A program made the position numbers and the translations under genes. Under the pieces are notes generated by a model that saw only the letters and a list, made by a program, of their open reading frames with translations, searched no databases and was not told the origin of the DNA. This document shows positions 24,289 to 34,112 of a DNA stretch of 64,000 nt, piece after piece. Source of the DNA: Candidatus Andeanibacterium colombiense (GTDB lineage Bacteria; Pseudomonadota; Alphaproteobacteria; Sphingomonadales; Sphingomonadaceae); the NCBI GenBank assembly GCA_029202985.1, contig CP119316.1, forward strand, positions 1,550,001 through 1,614,000. Direction: 5' to 3'. The first letter of the stretch is position 1. Each line of letters opens with the position of its first letter.

Positions 24289-26967
24289 ATGCGCATGCGA
24301 GCTCGCCTGCTCCTTCTTTCGTTGCTGCTTCCGGCGTCGTTGGCGCTCGGCCCCATCGCGGGCGGTGCGGCCGGCGCGCGGGCGGAGGATGCGCATATGC
24401 ATATGGACATGGGCAAGGCTGCATCCGCCCCCGTGGCGGCGAAGCAGAGGCGCTGGTCCGATCCCGCCACCTGGCCCGATGGGAAGGTGCCGGGCGCGGG
24501 CGATGCGGTCACCATCGGCCGCGATCAGGACGTGGTGCTCGACGTCAGCCCGCCCGCGCTGCGCAGCCTGACGGTGGACGGCAAGCTCCGCTTCGCGGAC
24601 GAGCGCGATCTCGAATTGCGGACCGAGTGGATCTATCTGCAAGGCGGCGAGCTGGAGATCGGCACCGAGGCCAGCCCGCACCGGCACGATGCGACGATCA
24701 CCCTGACCGACACTATTCCGGACGAGAACATCAACACGATGGGCGACCGCGGGATCATGCTGATGCGCGGCACGCTGAACCTGCACGGCGATCGCACCAA
24801 CAGCTGGACCAAGCTCTCGGGCACGGCCAAGGCCGGCAGCGCGCAGATCGAGGTGCTGGACGCGAGCGGCTGGCGCAAGGGCGACACGATCGTGCTCGCC
24901 TCGACCGACTTCGATCCCGCGCAGGCGGAGGAACGCACGGTCGCCGCGATCGACGGCAACCGCCTGACGCTCGACCAGCCGCTCAAATACATGCATTTCG
25001 GCGAGGTCACCTTCGGGGTGGACGAGCGCGGCGAGGTCGGGCTGCTGAGCCGCAACATCCGCATCCAGGCCTCCGACGATGCGGCGAAGACCTATTTCGG
25101 CGGCCATATCATGGCGATGGCGGGGTCGAAGATGTTCGTCTCCGGGGTCGAGCTCAATCGCATGGGCCAGAACATGCACCTCGCCCGCTATCCGATCCAC
25201 TGGCACATCGCGGGCGATGGACAGGGGCAATATATCGAGAACTCGTCGATCCACGACACCTACAGCCGCTGCGTGACGGTGCATGGCACCGACAATGTGC
25301 TGGTCCAGAACAACGTGACCTACAACACCGTGGGCCACTGCTTCTTCCTCGAGGACGCGGTGGAGACCGGCAACCAGTTCGTCCACAATCTCGCGATCTG
25401 GACCAAATGCCATCCCGACGGCAAAGCCTGTCTGCCGACCAACCTCGGCCCGGCCGGATCGGGCGGCGGACCGGGCGCGGGCGCGGCCGGGCAGGCGGCC
25501 AAGGATGTCCTGATCCCGTCGGACAACACCGCGTCGAGTTTCTGGATCACCAATCCGGACAATATCTACCGCGACAATGTCGCCGCCGGGTCCGAGCAAA
25601 CGGGCTTCTGGTTCGCTCTGCCCGAGCATCCGACCGGCGCGTTCCTGGGCAAGGAGGGTAGCGCGAATATCTGGCCACGCCGAACCGCCGTGCGCGAGTT
25701 CAAAGGCAATACCGCCCATTCGAACTTCGACGGTTTGATGTTCGACCGCGGCCCCAAGCCCGACGGCACCTTCAGTGTCGGCGGCAGCAACTACCACTTC
25801 GCCTTTACCGATCCGGCCGACCCGAACAGCGCGCCGAAGGGTTCGGAATTCGAGAATTTCACCGGCTACAAGAACCGGCATGGCGCCGTCTGGGGCCGCG
25901 GCGAGCTGCACCTGTTCAAGAATTTGCGGGTGGCGGACAACGCGATCGGCTTCACCCATGCGGCATCCGCGGTTGGCCGCACCGCCTATACGTCGAAGGT
26001 CGTCGATTCGCTGTTCGTCGGCGAGAGCGACAATATCGGTACTCCGACGAGTCCGGCGGAACTGGCCTATGGCCGCAGCATGCCCAACGACATCCCGGAT
26101 TTCCCCATCCGGGGATACGAGTATTACGATCTCCGGCACGACGTGGACAACACCACCTTCGTGAACTTCCAGCCCAATGCCACGCGCGATGCGGAAGCGA
26201 TCTCCTACCTGATGTACACCAGCTTCGGGATGAGCACCGAGAACGCGATCGAGGGTGCGAAATTCGTCAATTCCAAACGGGTCGGTTTCCCTCCGGTCGT
26301 GCGGAAATGGTCGTCCGATTTCGGGCGCGGCAATGCCTGGAGGGGCGCGGCGATCCACGACAGGGACGGCTCGGTCGGGGGAGTTCCCGATTCCTACATC
26401 GTCCTCGACAACGGCATCGCATCCGACGACAGGACCTGCGAGATCAAGCCGGCCTGGGGCGCTGCGGTGTGCCGGGGTGACTTCGGCCATTTCAACGTCG
26501 GCGGCAATTTCGGATTCGGCAGCGAACCGATTGCCGATCCGGTGATGCTCAGCCGCAACGGACGGCGGTGGGAATTCACCGGCCAGACAACGATCCCGAG
26601 CGGCGCCGAGGTGAGGGTCGAGACCGGCAGAAAAGACCTGTCGCTTTCCCTGGCCGAGATGGACAACGGTTCGTGGGTGATCGTCGAACTTCCCGGCTTC
26701 ACCAACGCCGCCGGGGGCATCGGGCAATCCAGTCTGGACGCGCTGCGCGGCGCGAAGGAGACCTCCTATTTCAAGGATGGCGACAAGCTGTGGGTCAAGC
26801 TGGTGGTCGACAATTCCGCCCGCGGGACCGTAACGATCGGCAAGCCCGGCGCCGGCGTGAGCACGGTCGGGGCGGGCCCCGGCGGCGCATTCCCGGCCGG
26901 AGCCAGCCTTGAAGTCAGCCGGGCTGATGGCGCGGCGGGTGCGGCGCCGAAAATTGCCGCGAACTAG
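24289..26967 (+). CDS. Secreted G8-domain / beta-helix protein (first tandem copy)
   Basis: An 892-aa exported protein. A signal peptide occupies about residues 1-32, followed by a His/Met-rich stretch (EDAHMHMDMG). A G8-like domain (RWSDPATWPDGKVPGAGDAV; WIYLQGGELEIGTEASP) leads into right-handed beta-helix repeats (HIMAMAGSKMFVSGVELNRM; SRCVTVHGTDNVLVQNNVTY). This layout resembles the CEMIP/TMEM2 group of animals, in which related proteins bind or cut hyaluronan; a polysaccharide role here is inference. GAGGGG precedes the ATG. It is followed after 74 bp by a paralogue with an almost identical ribosome-site region. Confidence 0.8.
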   Translation: MRMRARLLLLSLLLPASLALGPIAGGAAGARAEDAHMHMDMGKAASAPVAAKQRRWSDPATWPDGKVPGAGDAVTIGRDQDVVLDVSPPALRSLTVDGKLRFADERDLELRTEWIYLQGGELEIGTEASPHRHDATITLTDTIPDENINTMGDRGIMLMRGTLNLHGDRTNSWTKLSGTAKAGSAQIEVLDASGWRKGDTIVLASTDFDPAQAEERTVAAIDGNRLTLDQPLKYMHFGEVTFGVDERGEVGLLSRNIRIQASDDAAKTYFGGHIMAMAGSKMFVSGVELNRMGQNMHLARYPIHWHIAGDGQGQYIENSSIHDTYSRCVTVHGTDNVLVQNNVTYNTVGHCFFLEDAVETGNQFVHNLAIWTKCHPDGKACLPTNLGPAGSGGGPGAGAAGQAAKDVLIPSDNTASSFWITNPDNIYRDNVAAGSEQTGFWFALPEHPTGAFLGKEGSANIWPRRTAVREFKGNTAHSNFDGLMFDRGPKPDGTFSVGGSNYHFAFTDPADPNSAPKGSEFENFTGYKNRHGAVWGRGELHLFKNLRVADNAIGFTHAASAVGRTAYTSKVVDSLFVGESDNIGTPTSPAELAYGRSMPNDIPDFPIRGYEYYDLRHDVDNTTFVNFQPNATRDAEAISYLMYTSFGMSTENAIEGAKFVNSKRVGFPPVVRKWSSDFGRGNAWRGAAIHDRDGSVGGVPDSYIVLDNGIASDDRTCEIKPAWGAAVCRGDFGHFNVGGNFGFGSEPIADPVMLSRNGRRWEFTGQTTIPSGAEVRVETGRKDLSLSLAEMDNGSWVIVELPGFTNAAGGIGQSSLDALRGAKETSYFKDGDKLWVKLVVDNSARGTVTIGKPGAGVSTVGAGPGGAFPAGASLEVSRADGAAGAAPKIAAN
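24621..25400 (+). repeat. 780-bp near-identical tract shared with 27353-28132
   Basis: Aligned to the second copy at a constant offset of 2732 bp with no indels. I count about 24 substitutions (roughly 3%). Outside this tract the two genes diverge clearly and carry indels, which fits gene conversion or recent partial duplication. Confidence 0.85.
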
Positions 26968-27041
26968 GGGCTGAAAGGGCCGCACAGTCTGGGCGAAATA
27001 CAAAATAAGGACCGACGGTCCGGGGAGAGGGGATCAAGATC

Positions 27042-29639
27042 GTGCGCAGGCAATTTGGGCTGCTAATTTCGTTGCTGCTTCCGGCGGCACTTGTGCTTGG
27101 CTTCGGCGCGGGCGCGCGGGCCGAGGATGCACATATGCATATGGACATGGGCGCGCATGCCCCGGTCTCGGCACAGGTGACGCGCTGGTCCGATCCTGCC
27201 TCGTGGCCCGACGGGAAGGTGCCGGCCGCAGGCGATGCGGTCACGATCGGCCGCGACCGGAACATCCTGCTCGACGTCAATCCGCCGGCGCTGCGCAGCC
27301 TGACGGTGAGCGGCAAGCTCAGCTTTTCCGACAAGCTCGACATCGCCTTGAAGACCGAGTGGATCTATCTGCAAGGCGGCGAGCTGGAGATCGGCACCGA
27401 GGCCAGCCCGCACCGGCACGATGCGACGATCACCTTGACCGACACCGTGCCGGACGAAGACGTCAACACGATGGGCGACCGCGGGATCATGCTGATGCGC
27501 GGCACGCTGAACCTGCACGGCGATCGCACTAACAGCTGGACCAAACTCTCGGGCACGGCCAAGGCCGGCAGCGCGCAGATCGAGGTGCTGGACGCGAGCG
27601 GCTGGCGCAAGGGCGACACGATCGTGCTCGCCTCGACCGACTTCGATCCCGCGCAGGCGGAGGAACGCACCGTCGCCGCGATCAGCGGCAACCGCCTCAC
27701 GCTCGACCAGCCGCTCAAATACATGCATTTCGGCGAGGTCACCTTCGGGGTGGATGAGCGCGGCGAGGTCGGGCTGCTGAGCCGCAACATCCGCATCCAG
27801 GCCTCCGACGATGCGGCGAAGTCCTATTTCGGCGGGCATATCATGGCGATGGCCGGCTCGAAGATGTTCGTCTCCGGGGTCGAGCTCAATCGCATGGGCC
27901 AGAACATGCACCTCGCCCGCTATCCGATCCACTGGCACATCGCGGGCGATGGACAGGGGCAATATATCCGCAACTCCTCGATCCACGACACCTACAGCCG
28001 CTGCGTGACGGTGCATGGCACCGACAATGTGCTGGTCCAGAACAACGTGACCTACAACACCGTGGGCCACTGCTTCTTCCTCGAGGACGCGGTCGAGACC
28101 GGCAACCAGTTCGTCCACAATCTCGGGATCTGGACCCGCTGCCATCCTGACGGCAGCCCCTGCCTGCCGACCAATCTCGGCCCGTTCAAAACGGCGGAGG
28201 GCAAGAACTTCGACACCTCCGGCCAGAAGGCGAAGGACATCCTGATCCCGTCGGACAACAATGTCTCGACCTTCTGGATCACCAACCCCGACAATATCTA
28301 CCGCGACAATGTCGCCGCCGGGTCCGAGCAGATCGGCTTCTGGTACGCTCTGCCCGAGCATCCGACCGGGGCGTTCCTCGACAAGGACGGCAGCAAGGAC
28401 ATCTGGCCGCGGCGGATGGCGGTGCGCGAGTTCAAGGGCAACACCGCCCATTCGAACTTCGACGGCTTCATGTCCGATCGCGGGCCGACGCCCGACGGCC
28501 ATTTCACCACCGGCGGGCATATCGCGCTGGCCGATCCGGCCGACGCGAACAGCGCGCAGGTCGCAACGGTGATCGAGGATTTCACCAGCTACAAGAACCG
28601 CAACGGGGGGATGTGGACCCGCGGCGAGATGGATCTGTTCAAGCATCTGAAGCTGGCCGACAATGCGATCGGCTACACCCATGCCTCGGCCAATTTCGGC
28701 AAGTCCGCCTATACTTCGCGGGTGGTGGATTCGCTGTTCGTGGGCGAGACCGCCAATATCGGCAATCCCGCCACGCCGGCGGAACGGGCCTACGGCCGCA
28801 GCCTGCCGGAGCCCGAACTCGCCGATTTCCCGATCCGTGGCTACGAATTCTACGATTACCGCCACGAGCTGGACAACGTCACCTTCGTGAACTTCCAGGA
28901 TAATGCGACCCGCAAGACCGGGGCGATCTCCTATCTGCTGTTCACCAGCTTCGGGATGAGCACCAACAACACCGTCGAACATGCGAAATTCATCGACGCG
29001 AAGCCGGTCTATTTCCCGCCGGTCGAGCACAAATGGAGCAATGACGATTACGGCAACGGGACCTACCAGACCGCGGTGTTCCACGATCTGGACGGCTCGG
29101 TCGGCGGGGTGCCGGATTCATTCATCCTCCTGCATGACGAGCAGGACGGGCTCACCCTCGACCCGTCCTGCGAACTCAGGCCGAGCTGGAATGCCGCGGT
29201 GTGCAAGGGCGATTTCGGGCGCCTCGCGGTCGCGACCCCCGGCGCCGCCGGGCCCGGCATCCCGTTCGGCCCGCCGGGCGCCGCCAAGGGCCCTCCGCCC
29301 GCGCCGATCGTGCTCAGCCGCAACGGCAAGGCGTTCACCCTGGCCGGGGACACCAACATCCGCGCCGGCAGCGAGATCGAGCTGACCACCCGGCGGCCAT
29401 CGGTCGCGCTGACCCTCAGCGAACTCGACAGCGGCTCGTGGGTGATCTTCGAGCTGCCGGGCTTCACCGCCGCGGCTTCGGGCGCGCCGCAGCGCAGCCT
29501 CGATGCGCTGCGCAAGGCGGGCGAGACCTCGTATTACAAGGGCAGCGACGCGCTGTGGGTGAAGATCGTCTCGACCGGCCAGGGTGCCCGCCTCGCCGGC
29601 CCCGGCGCCGGGGGGACCAGCGTACAGGTCAGCCGGTAG
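27042..29639 (+). CDS. Secreted G8-domain / beta-helix protein (second tandem copy)
   Basis: An 865-aa paralogue of the preceding protein, with a GTG start in the same GAGGGGATCAAGATC context. It has a signal peptide (about 1-28), EDAHMHMDMG, a G8-like domain (TRWSDPASWPDGKVPAAGDA) and beta-helix repeats, then a C-terminal beta-rich region (GKAFTLAGDTNIRAGSEIEL). The central third is nearly identical to the first copy, while the proline/glycine-rich linker (GAAGPGIPFGPPGAAKGPPP) is unique. The 74-bp gap suggests an operon. Substrate unknown. Confidence 0.8.
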   Translation: MRRQFGLLISLLLPAALVLGFGAGARAEDAHMHMDMGAHAPVSAQVTRWSDPASWPDGKVPAAGDAVTIGRDRNILLDVNPPALRSLTVSGKLSFSDKLDIALKTEWIYLQGGELEIGTEASPHRHDATITLTDTVPDEDVNTMGDRGIMLMRGTLNLHGDRTNSWTKLSGTAKAGSAQIEVLDASGWRKGDTIVLASTDFDPAQAEERTVAAISGNRLTLDQPLKYMHFGEVTFGVDERGEVGLLSRNIRIQASDDAAKSYFGGHIMAMAGSKMFVSGVELNRMGQNMHLARYPIHWHIAGDGQGQYIRNSSIHDTYSRCVTVHGTDNVLVQNNVTYNTVGHCFFLEDAVETGNQFVHNLGIWTRCHPDGSPCLPTNLGPFKTAEGKNFDTSGQKAKDILIPSDNNVSTFWITNPDNIYRDNVAAGSEQIGFWYALPEHPTGAFLDKDGSKDIWPRRMAVREFKGNTAHSNFDGFMSDRGPTPDGHFTTGGHIALADPADANSAQVATVIEDFTSYKNRNGGMWTRGEMDLFKHLKLADNAIGYTHASANFGKSAYTSRVVDSLFVGETANIGNPATPAERAYGRSLPEPELADFPIRGYEFYDYRHELDNVTFVNFQDNATRKTGAISYLLFTSFGMSTNNTVEHAKFIDAKPVYFPPVEHKWSNDDYGNGTYQTAVFHDLDGSVGGVPDSFILLHDEQDGLTLDPSCELRPSWNAAVCKGDFGRLAVATPGAAGPGIPFGPPGAAKGPPPAPIVLSRNGKAFTLAGDTNIRAGSEIELTTRRPSVALTLSELDSGSWVIFELPGFTAAASGAPQRSLDALRKAGETSYYKGSDALWVKIVSTGQGARLAGPGAGGTSVQVSR
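27353..28132 (+). repeat. Second copy of the 780-bp near-identical tract
   Basis: Partner of 24621-25400. The substitutions are mostly silent third-position changes, with a few replacements (for example ENS versus RNS in the beta-helix). Confidence 0.85.
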
Positions 29640-29679
29640 GAGGCTTGGGCTAGGCCCCCGGCTCAGGCCGGGGCAGCCT

Positions 29680-30048
29680 TCAGCCCGCCGCCGCCTTCAG
29701 TTCCCGGTTCTCGCGGTAGAGACCCATCATGCTCTTGAAGGCGCCGTTGAGATAGGAATCGAGCACCTGGAGCGACGACTTTTCAACCTTCGCCCTTGCC
29801 AGCAGCGCATCCACGATCGCGTCGGAATCGCCGATGTAGACCCCCGGTTCGAGCTGCGCGGTGGGGAAGGTGATTTTTTCGAAATGCGGGGCCAGTTCGG
29901 CCCTGATCGCGTCCTCTTCGGCCGTGCCCGGCGTGAACTGGCGTATCTCGACCTGGTCCTGCAAGCCCGCCTCGATCACCGCGATGCGGACCTTGAGGCA
30001 GAAGGGGCAATATTCCTTCAAATAGAGCGTGGGCGTGAAATCCGTCAT
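29680..30048 (-). CDS. Glutathione S-transferase N-terminal / glutaredoxin-like protein
   Basis: A 122-aa thioredoxin-fold protein with the CPFC redox motif at about residues 14-17 (LKEYCPFCLKVRIAVIEAGL) and a glutathione-binding-like FPTAQLEPGVYIGDSDAIVD segment. It lacks a full helical GST C-terminal domain. It sits 16 bp after the IlvD-family dehydratase and probably ends a three-gene operon with the MFS transporter. Possible roles are glutathione-dependent thiol reduction or protection of the dehydratase iron-sulfur cluster; both are inference. Confidence 0.75.
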   Translation of the reverse strand: MTDFTPTLYLKEYCPFCLKVRIAVIEAGLQDQVEIRQFTPGTAEEDAIRAELAPHFEKITFPTAQLEPGVYIGDSDAIVDALLARAKVEKSSLQVLDSYLNGAFKSMMGLYRENRELKAAAG

Positions 30049-30064
30049 CCGATGATCCTCAATT

Positions 30065-31720
30065 CTATTCGTCCAAGGGCAGCAGCACTCCGCCCGTGCT
30101 GAGCGGATGGACCGTCTCGCGGAAGGTGCTGAGATAGCCGGTCGCCTCGGTCACGTAACCAACCCCGTTACGCCCGGCGAGTTCCGTTGCCGGCACGTCG
30201 AGATCGATCGAGCGGTTCGCCACGCTGATGCGGACGATGTCGCCATTGCGGATTTTCCCGATCGGCCCGCCGGTCGCCGCTTCGGGCGAGACTTCGGCCA
30301 CGGTCAGACCTTTGAGGCACAGGCCCGAAAGCTGCCCGTCGGTAACGAAGGCGGTGGTCTTGGCGAGACCGGCCGCGTCGAGCGCGAACAGCACGATGCT
30401 GGCCGACCCGCCCATCGCCGGGCCGCCCTTCAGCCCCTGGTTGCGCGCGATCACCACGTCGCCCGGCTGGACCTCGCCGTCCTCGATCCCCTGCAGGCAG
30501 TCGAGCGAGCTTTCATAGACCCGCGCGGGCCCGGCGAATTCCTCGGGCCGGCTGCCGTCGCGGATGCCGAGGCGGACCACCGCGGTCTCGGCGAAATTGC
30601 CCGAGAGGATCGCGATCGCCGGACCTTCGCCGACCGGGTCGTGGACCGGGTGGATCACATCGGGGCCGGGGATCACATAGCCGTCGAGATTCTCGGCCAG
30701 GGTCTTGCCGGTGCAGGTCAGCGCCCCGGTGTCGATCCGGCCCTCGAGCCGCTTGAGCACCGCGCGCGCGCCGCCGGCATCCTCGAATCTCTCGATCCGC
30801 ACATCGCCGGTCGGGCGCACGGCGGAGAGCACCGGGACGTCGGCCATCTCCTCCCACATCTTATAGATGTCGAGGTCCATCTCGCCTTCGACCGCGACCG
30901 CCTGCAGATGCTTGATCGCATTGATCGAGCCCGAGACCGCGAGCACCGTCGCGATCGCATTGCGGAACGCGCCCTCGGTCAAAATGGCGCGCGGCTTCAG
31001 GTCTTCCGCGACCATCTCGACGATCCGCCGCGCCGCGTCGCGCGCACCCTGCTGCATCTTCGGGCTGTTGCCGCGCACCGGCGCATGGCCGGGCAGGCAC
31101 ATGCCGAGCGCCTCGACCACCGAATGCATCGTGTTCGCGGTCGCCATCCCGGCGCAGACGCCCGGGCCCATGATCGCGTTCTCGGCCATGTCGGCGACCG
31201 GGAATTTCGGCTGCGCGCCGAAGCGCACCCCGATCGAGCCGGACCAGACATCCTCGACATCGACCGGCTGCCCGTCGATTTCGCCCGATTGCTGGTAGCC
31301 GCCAATCACCAGAATCGTCGGGATATTGAGCCGCGCGGCCGCCATCAGATGGCCCGGCGGGGTCTTGTCGCAACTGGTCAGGCAGATCATCCCGTCGAGC
31401 AGCGCGGCCTCGACCTGGACCTCGATATCGTTCGCGATGATGTCGCGCCCCGCGAGAATGTAGCTGCCGCGCTTGCCCGCGCCGGTGATGAAATCCGATG
31501 GGGCCGCCGTGCGGACTTCGAAGGGGATGCCCCCGGCCGCGCGGATTTCCTCTTTCACGATGGCCGCGATCCCGTCGAGATGGGCGTAGCAGATCGCCAG
31601 CTCGCTGGAGGAGTTCACCACCGCGATCTTGGGCTTGAGCATATCTTCGTGGCTGAGGCCGAGCGCGCGCCAATTGGCGCGGCGGCCGGGCGAATTGGCG
31701 CCGAGGCTGCGAAGGGTCAT
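30065..31720 (-). CDS. IlvD/Edd family dehydratase
   Basis: A 551-aa iron-sulfur dehydratase. Cluster cysteines are seen in SSELAICYAHLDG, CLTSCDKTPPGHL and GPGVCAGMATANTM, and the C-terminal signature DGQLSGLCLKGLTVAEVSPE is present. The family includes dihydroxyacid dehydratase and sugar-acid dehydratases. The neighbouring MFS transporter and small thioredoxin-fold gene suggest a catabolic sugar-acid or similar operon rather than branched-chain amino acid synthesis. The assignment to a particular substrate is not possible by sequence reading alone. Confidence 0.85.
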   Translation of the reverse strand: MTLRSLGANSPGRRANWRALGLSHEDMLKPKIAVVNSSSELAICYAHLDGIAAIVKEEIRAAGGIPFEVRTAAPSDFITGAGKRGSYILAGRDIIANDIEVQVEAALLDGMICLTSCDKTPPGHLMAAARLNIPTILVIGGYQQSGEIDGQPVDVEDVWSGSIGVRFGAQPKFPVADMAENAIMGPGVCAGMATANTMHSVVEALGMCLPGHAPVRGNSPKMQQGARDAARRIVEMVAEDLKPRAILTEGAFRNAIATVLAVSGSINAIKHLQAVAVEGEMDLDIYKMWEEMADVPVLSAVRPTGDVRIERFEDAGGARAVLKRLEGRIDTGALTCTGKTLAENLDGYVIPGPDVIHPVHDPVGEGPAIAILSGNFAETAVVRLGIRDGSRPEEFAGPARVYESSLDCLQGIEDGEVQPGDVVIARNQGLKGGPAMGGSASIVLFALDAAGLAKTTAFVTDGQLSGLCLKGLTVAEVSPEAATGGPIGKIRNGDIVRISVANRSIDLDVPATELAGRNGVGYVTEATGYLSTFRETVHPLSTGGVLLPLDE

Positions 31721-31738
31721 ATCGGGTTCCTTACAAGA

Positions 31739-33139
31739 TCAGGCGATGGCGGGTTCGGGATCGGCGTCGGGAACCGGCTGCGCGCCTGGCAGGCGGCGGG
31801 CGAAAAACGCCAGCGCGATGATCCCCAGCACCACCCCGGCCAGGCACAGGGCGGTGAAGCTGTAGCCGTCGAGCACCGCCGCTTTGTCCGCGAGGAACAG
31901 GTTGGCGGCGACATTTGGCGCGGCGACCGCGGCGAACTTGGCCATGAAGCTGGCCCAGCCGCCCCCGGTCGAGCGCACCGAGCTGGCATAATAGATACTG
32001 GTGATCGAGATCACCGCCGCGTGGCCGATCCCGATCATGATCGAGCCGAGCAGGATCACCGGGATGAACCACGGCCCGTCGAGGATCAGGCCCGAGCCGA
32101 TCAGCAGCGCGAGCGGCACCCCGAGCAGCGGCGCGAGCGCGATCCAGATCGGGCCGCGCTTTTCGGTGAAGCCGAGCAGGAACACCCCGCCGACCGCGCC
32201 GATCAGCCCGCCGATCGAGCCGAGATTGGTCCCGGTCGCCAGCGGGATACCGAGCTTCTCGAGGAATTGCAGGCCGAAGCTGGTCTTGATGTAGATCGCG
32301 AAGCTTGAGCAGAAATAGGTGAACCAGATGATCGGGGTGATCCACTTGAGCGGGCCCTTGAACAGTTCGAACAATTTGGTCCACGGCGCCTCGCCCGCGC
32401 TCTGCTGTTCGTCGGAGAGGATCACTTCGCTGTAGCCCTTGTCCGCGATCCCGCGCTGAAAGCGGTCGAGCAGCGGCATGATCTTATCGACCGGCCGGCC
32501 CTTGGCGACCATCCAGCGAGCCGATTCGGGCAGGGTGAACTGGAGCACCAGCGCGAGCGCGAAGGTCATCACGCCGCAGAAGAAGAACACCCCTTCCCAG
32601 CCGTGTTGCGGGGCGATGAGATTGGTCACCTGCCCGGCCGCCGCGCCGCCCAGGCTGAAGCCGAGCATGATGATCGTGACCGAGGTCGCCTTGAGCGCCT
32701 TGGGCATCGCCTCGATGTTGAGCGACCAGGCCGGGGCGAGCAGCCCGCCGATCGCCAGCCCGCCAAGGAAGCGCAGCACGATCAGCATCTCGGGCGTGTT
32801 CGCATAGCCGGTAACGAAGGTCAGCACCGCGCCCAGCACCGTGCACAGCAGGATCACCGGGCGCCGCCCGATCACGTCGGCGATGTAGGAACCCGCGAGC
32901 GAGCCGATCATCTGGCCGAGAAAGGCGGAGGAACTGACCACGCCCATCATTGCGTTGGTGAGGTGCATCTCGTCGCGAATGTAGGGCAGGGTGAAGGTCA
33001 TCAACGAGAAATCGAGCCCGTCGAAGAAGGTCACGCAGCTCGAGATCACGATCAGGAACACGTGGAAGCGGGTGATTTTCAACCCGCCCAGAAATTCGGC
33101 TACGTCGAGTGTGCGGCCGGTGGCAGCCTGTTCGGCCAT
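31739..33139 (-). CDS. MFS transporter (acid:H+ symporter-like)
   Basis: A 466-aa twelve-helix transporter. The signature GSYIADVIGRRPVILLC follows the second helix and RFLGGLAIGGLLAPAWSLNIEAMP lies in the fourth, as in aromatic or sugar-acid symporters. The segment FDGLDFSLMTFTLPYIRDE in helix one carries the acidic residues typical of the AAHS group. It is first in an operon with the IlvD-family dehydratase (18 bp gap) and thioredoxin-fold gene, so it probably imports the dehydratase substrate or its precursor. Confidence 0.85.
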   Translation of the reverse strand: MAEQAATGRTLDVAEFLGGLKITRFHVFLIVISSCVTFFDGLDFSLMTFTLPYIRDEMHLTNAMMGVVSSSAFLGQMIGSLAGSYIADVIGRRPVILLCTVLGAVLTFVTGYANTPEMLIVLRFLGGLAIGGLLAPAWSLNIEAMPKALKATSVTIIMLGFSLGGAAAGQVTNLIAPQHGWEGVFFFCGVMTFALALVLQFTLPESARWMVAKGRPVDKIMPLLDRFQRGIADKGYSEVILSDEQQSAGEAPWTKLFELFKGPLKWITPIIWFTYFCSSFAIYIKTSFGLQFLEKLGIPLATGTNLGSIGGLIGAVGGVFLLGFTEKRGPIWIALAPLLGVPLALLIGSGLILDGPWFIPVILLGSIMIGIGHAAVISITSIYYASSVRSTGGGWASFMAKFAAVAAPNVAANLFLADKAAVLDGYSFTALCLAGVVLGIIALAFFARRLPGAQPVPDADPEPAIA

Positions 33140-33232
33140 ATTTATGGATTCCTCTCCGATTCCGCGGCGGAGGCTAACCGCAAAATCCTTCGCCTGCTAC
33201 CGGCTTTCGTTGATTTTGCCCAATTGGGCCGA

Positions 33233-34036
33233 TCAGGGATCGTCGAAGCTGGGCGCCCTGCCCTGCATCTGACTCATCACCGCTTCGATCTGATTCTTCG
33301 AATAAATCAACTCGTGCTGCGCGCGGCTCTCCTCGATCAGGATTTCGGCGACCGACAGGCCATGCGCGCGGTTCGCGAGCGCCTTGGTCGCGCGGATCGC
33401 GTGCGGGCTCCTGCCGGCGATGTCGCGCGCGAGCGCGGTCGCGCGGGCGAGCGGATCGGGATCGACGATCGTCGCGAGACCGAGGGCCTGCGCCTCCTCG
33501 CCCGAAAATTCGCGCGCGGTGAACACCAGCTCGCGCAGCATATCGTCGCGCACCAGCCCGCGCCACAAAGCGAAGCCGCCCATGTCGGGGACGATCCCCC
33601 ACTTCAGCTCCATGATCGACAGTCGCGCGTCGGGCGCGGCGACCCGGATGTCGGCCCCGCTCGCGATCTGCAACCCGCCGCCGAAGCACACGCCGTGGAC
33701 CGCCGCCACCACCGGCACCGGCAGGTCGCGCCACTGCAGCGCGACGCGCTGATAGGTGTTGGCGATGCCGTGGGTACGCTCGGTGATCGGGAAGGGCTCG
33801 GGGCCGGCGAAGCTCGCCATGTCGAGCCCGGCGCAGAACGCCCGCCCCTCGCCCGCCAGAACCACCGCGCGCAGGCCCTTGAGCCCGTGCAGCGCATGAC
33901 CCGCCGCGACGATCGCTTCGAACATCGCGGGGTCGAGCGCATTGAGCTTGTCGGGCCGGTTGAGCCGGACCTGCGCAACCCCGTCCTCGCCCAGTTCGAG
34001 CGTGACCCGGTCGCCGTCTCCGAATGATTGCCGCAT
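33233..34036 (-). CDS. Enoyl-CoA hydratase/isomerase (crotonase) family protein
   Basis: A 267-aa crotonase. The oxyanion-hole segments are AGEGRAFCAGLDMASFAG and VVAAVHGVCFGGGLQIASGADI, and the catalytic-side loop ELKWGIVPDMGGFALW holds one glutamate. The usual second catalytic glutamate position could not be judged, so the exact reaction is open. Starts at 34081, 34054 and 34036 are all in frame and none has a clear ribosome site; 34036 gives the normal family N-terminus. Confidence 0.85.
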   Translation of the reverse strand: MRQSFGDGDRVTLELGEDGVAQVRLNRPDKLNALDPAMFEAIVAAGHALHGLKGLRAVVLAGEGRAFCAGLDMASFAGPEPFPITERTHGIANTYQRVALQWRDLPVPVVAAVHGVCFGGGLQIASGADIRVAAPDARLSIMELKWGIVPDMGGFALWRGLVRDDMLRELVFTAREFSGEEAQALGLATIVDPDPLARATALARDIAGRSPHAIRATKALANRAHGLSVAEILIEESRAQHELIYSKNQIEAVMSQMQGRAPSFDDP

Positions 34037-34112
34037 CGCGCGATGGTGCGCCATCGGCGGAGCTTCGTCCAGCCAAAGCATTTGGATACGACCAGTGCGA
34101 TGCGCCCCTCCC

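Noticed and set aside
24193..27003. 936-codon open frame on the minus strand
   Set aside because: It is the antisense of the first G8 gene; the translation is Arg/Gly/His-rich with no domain, a product of high-GC codon use. The same applies to the minus frame at 27063-29084.
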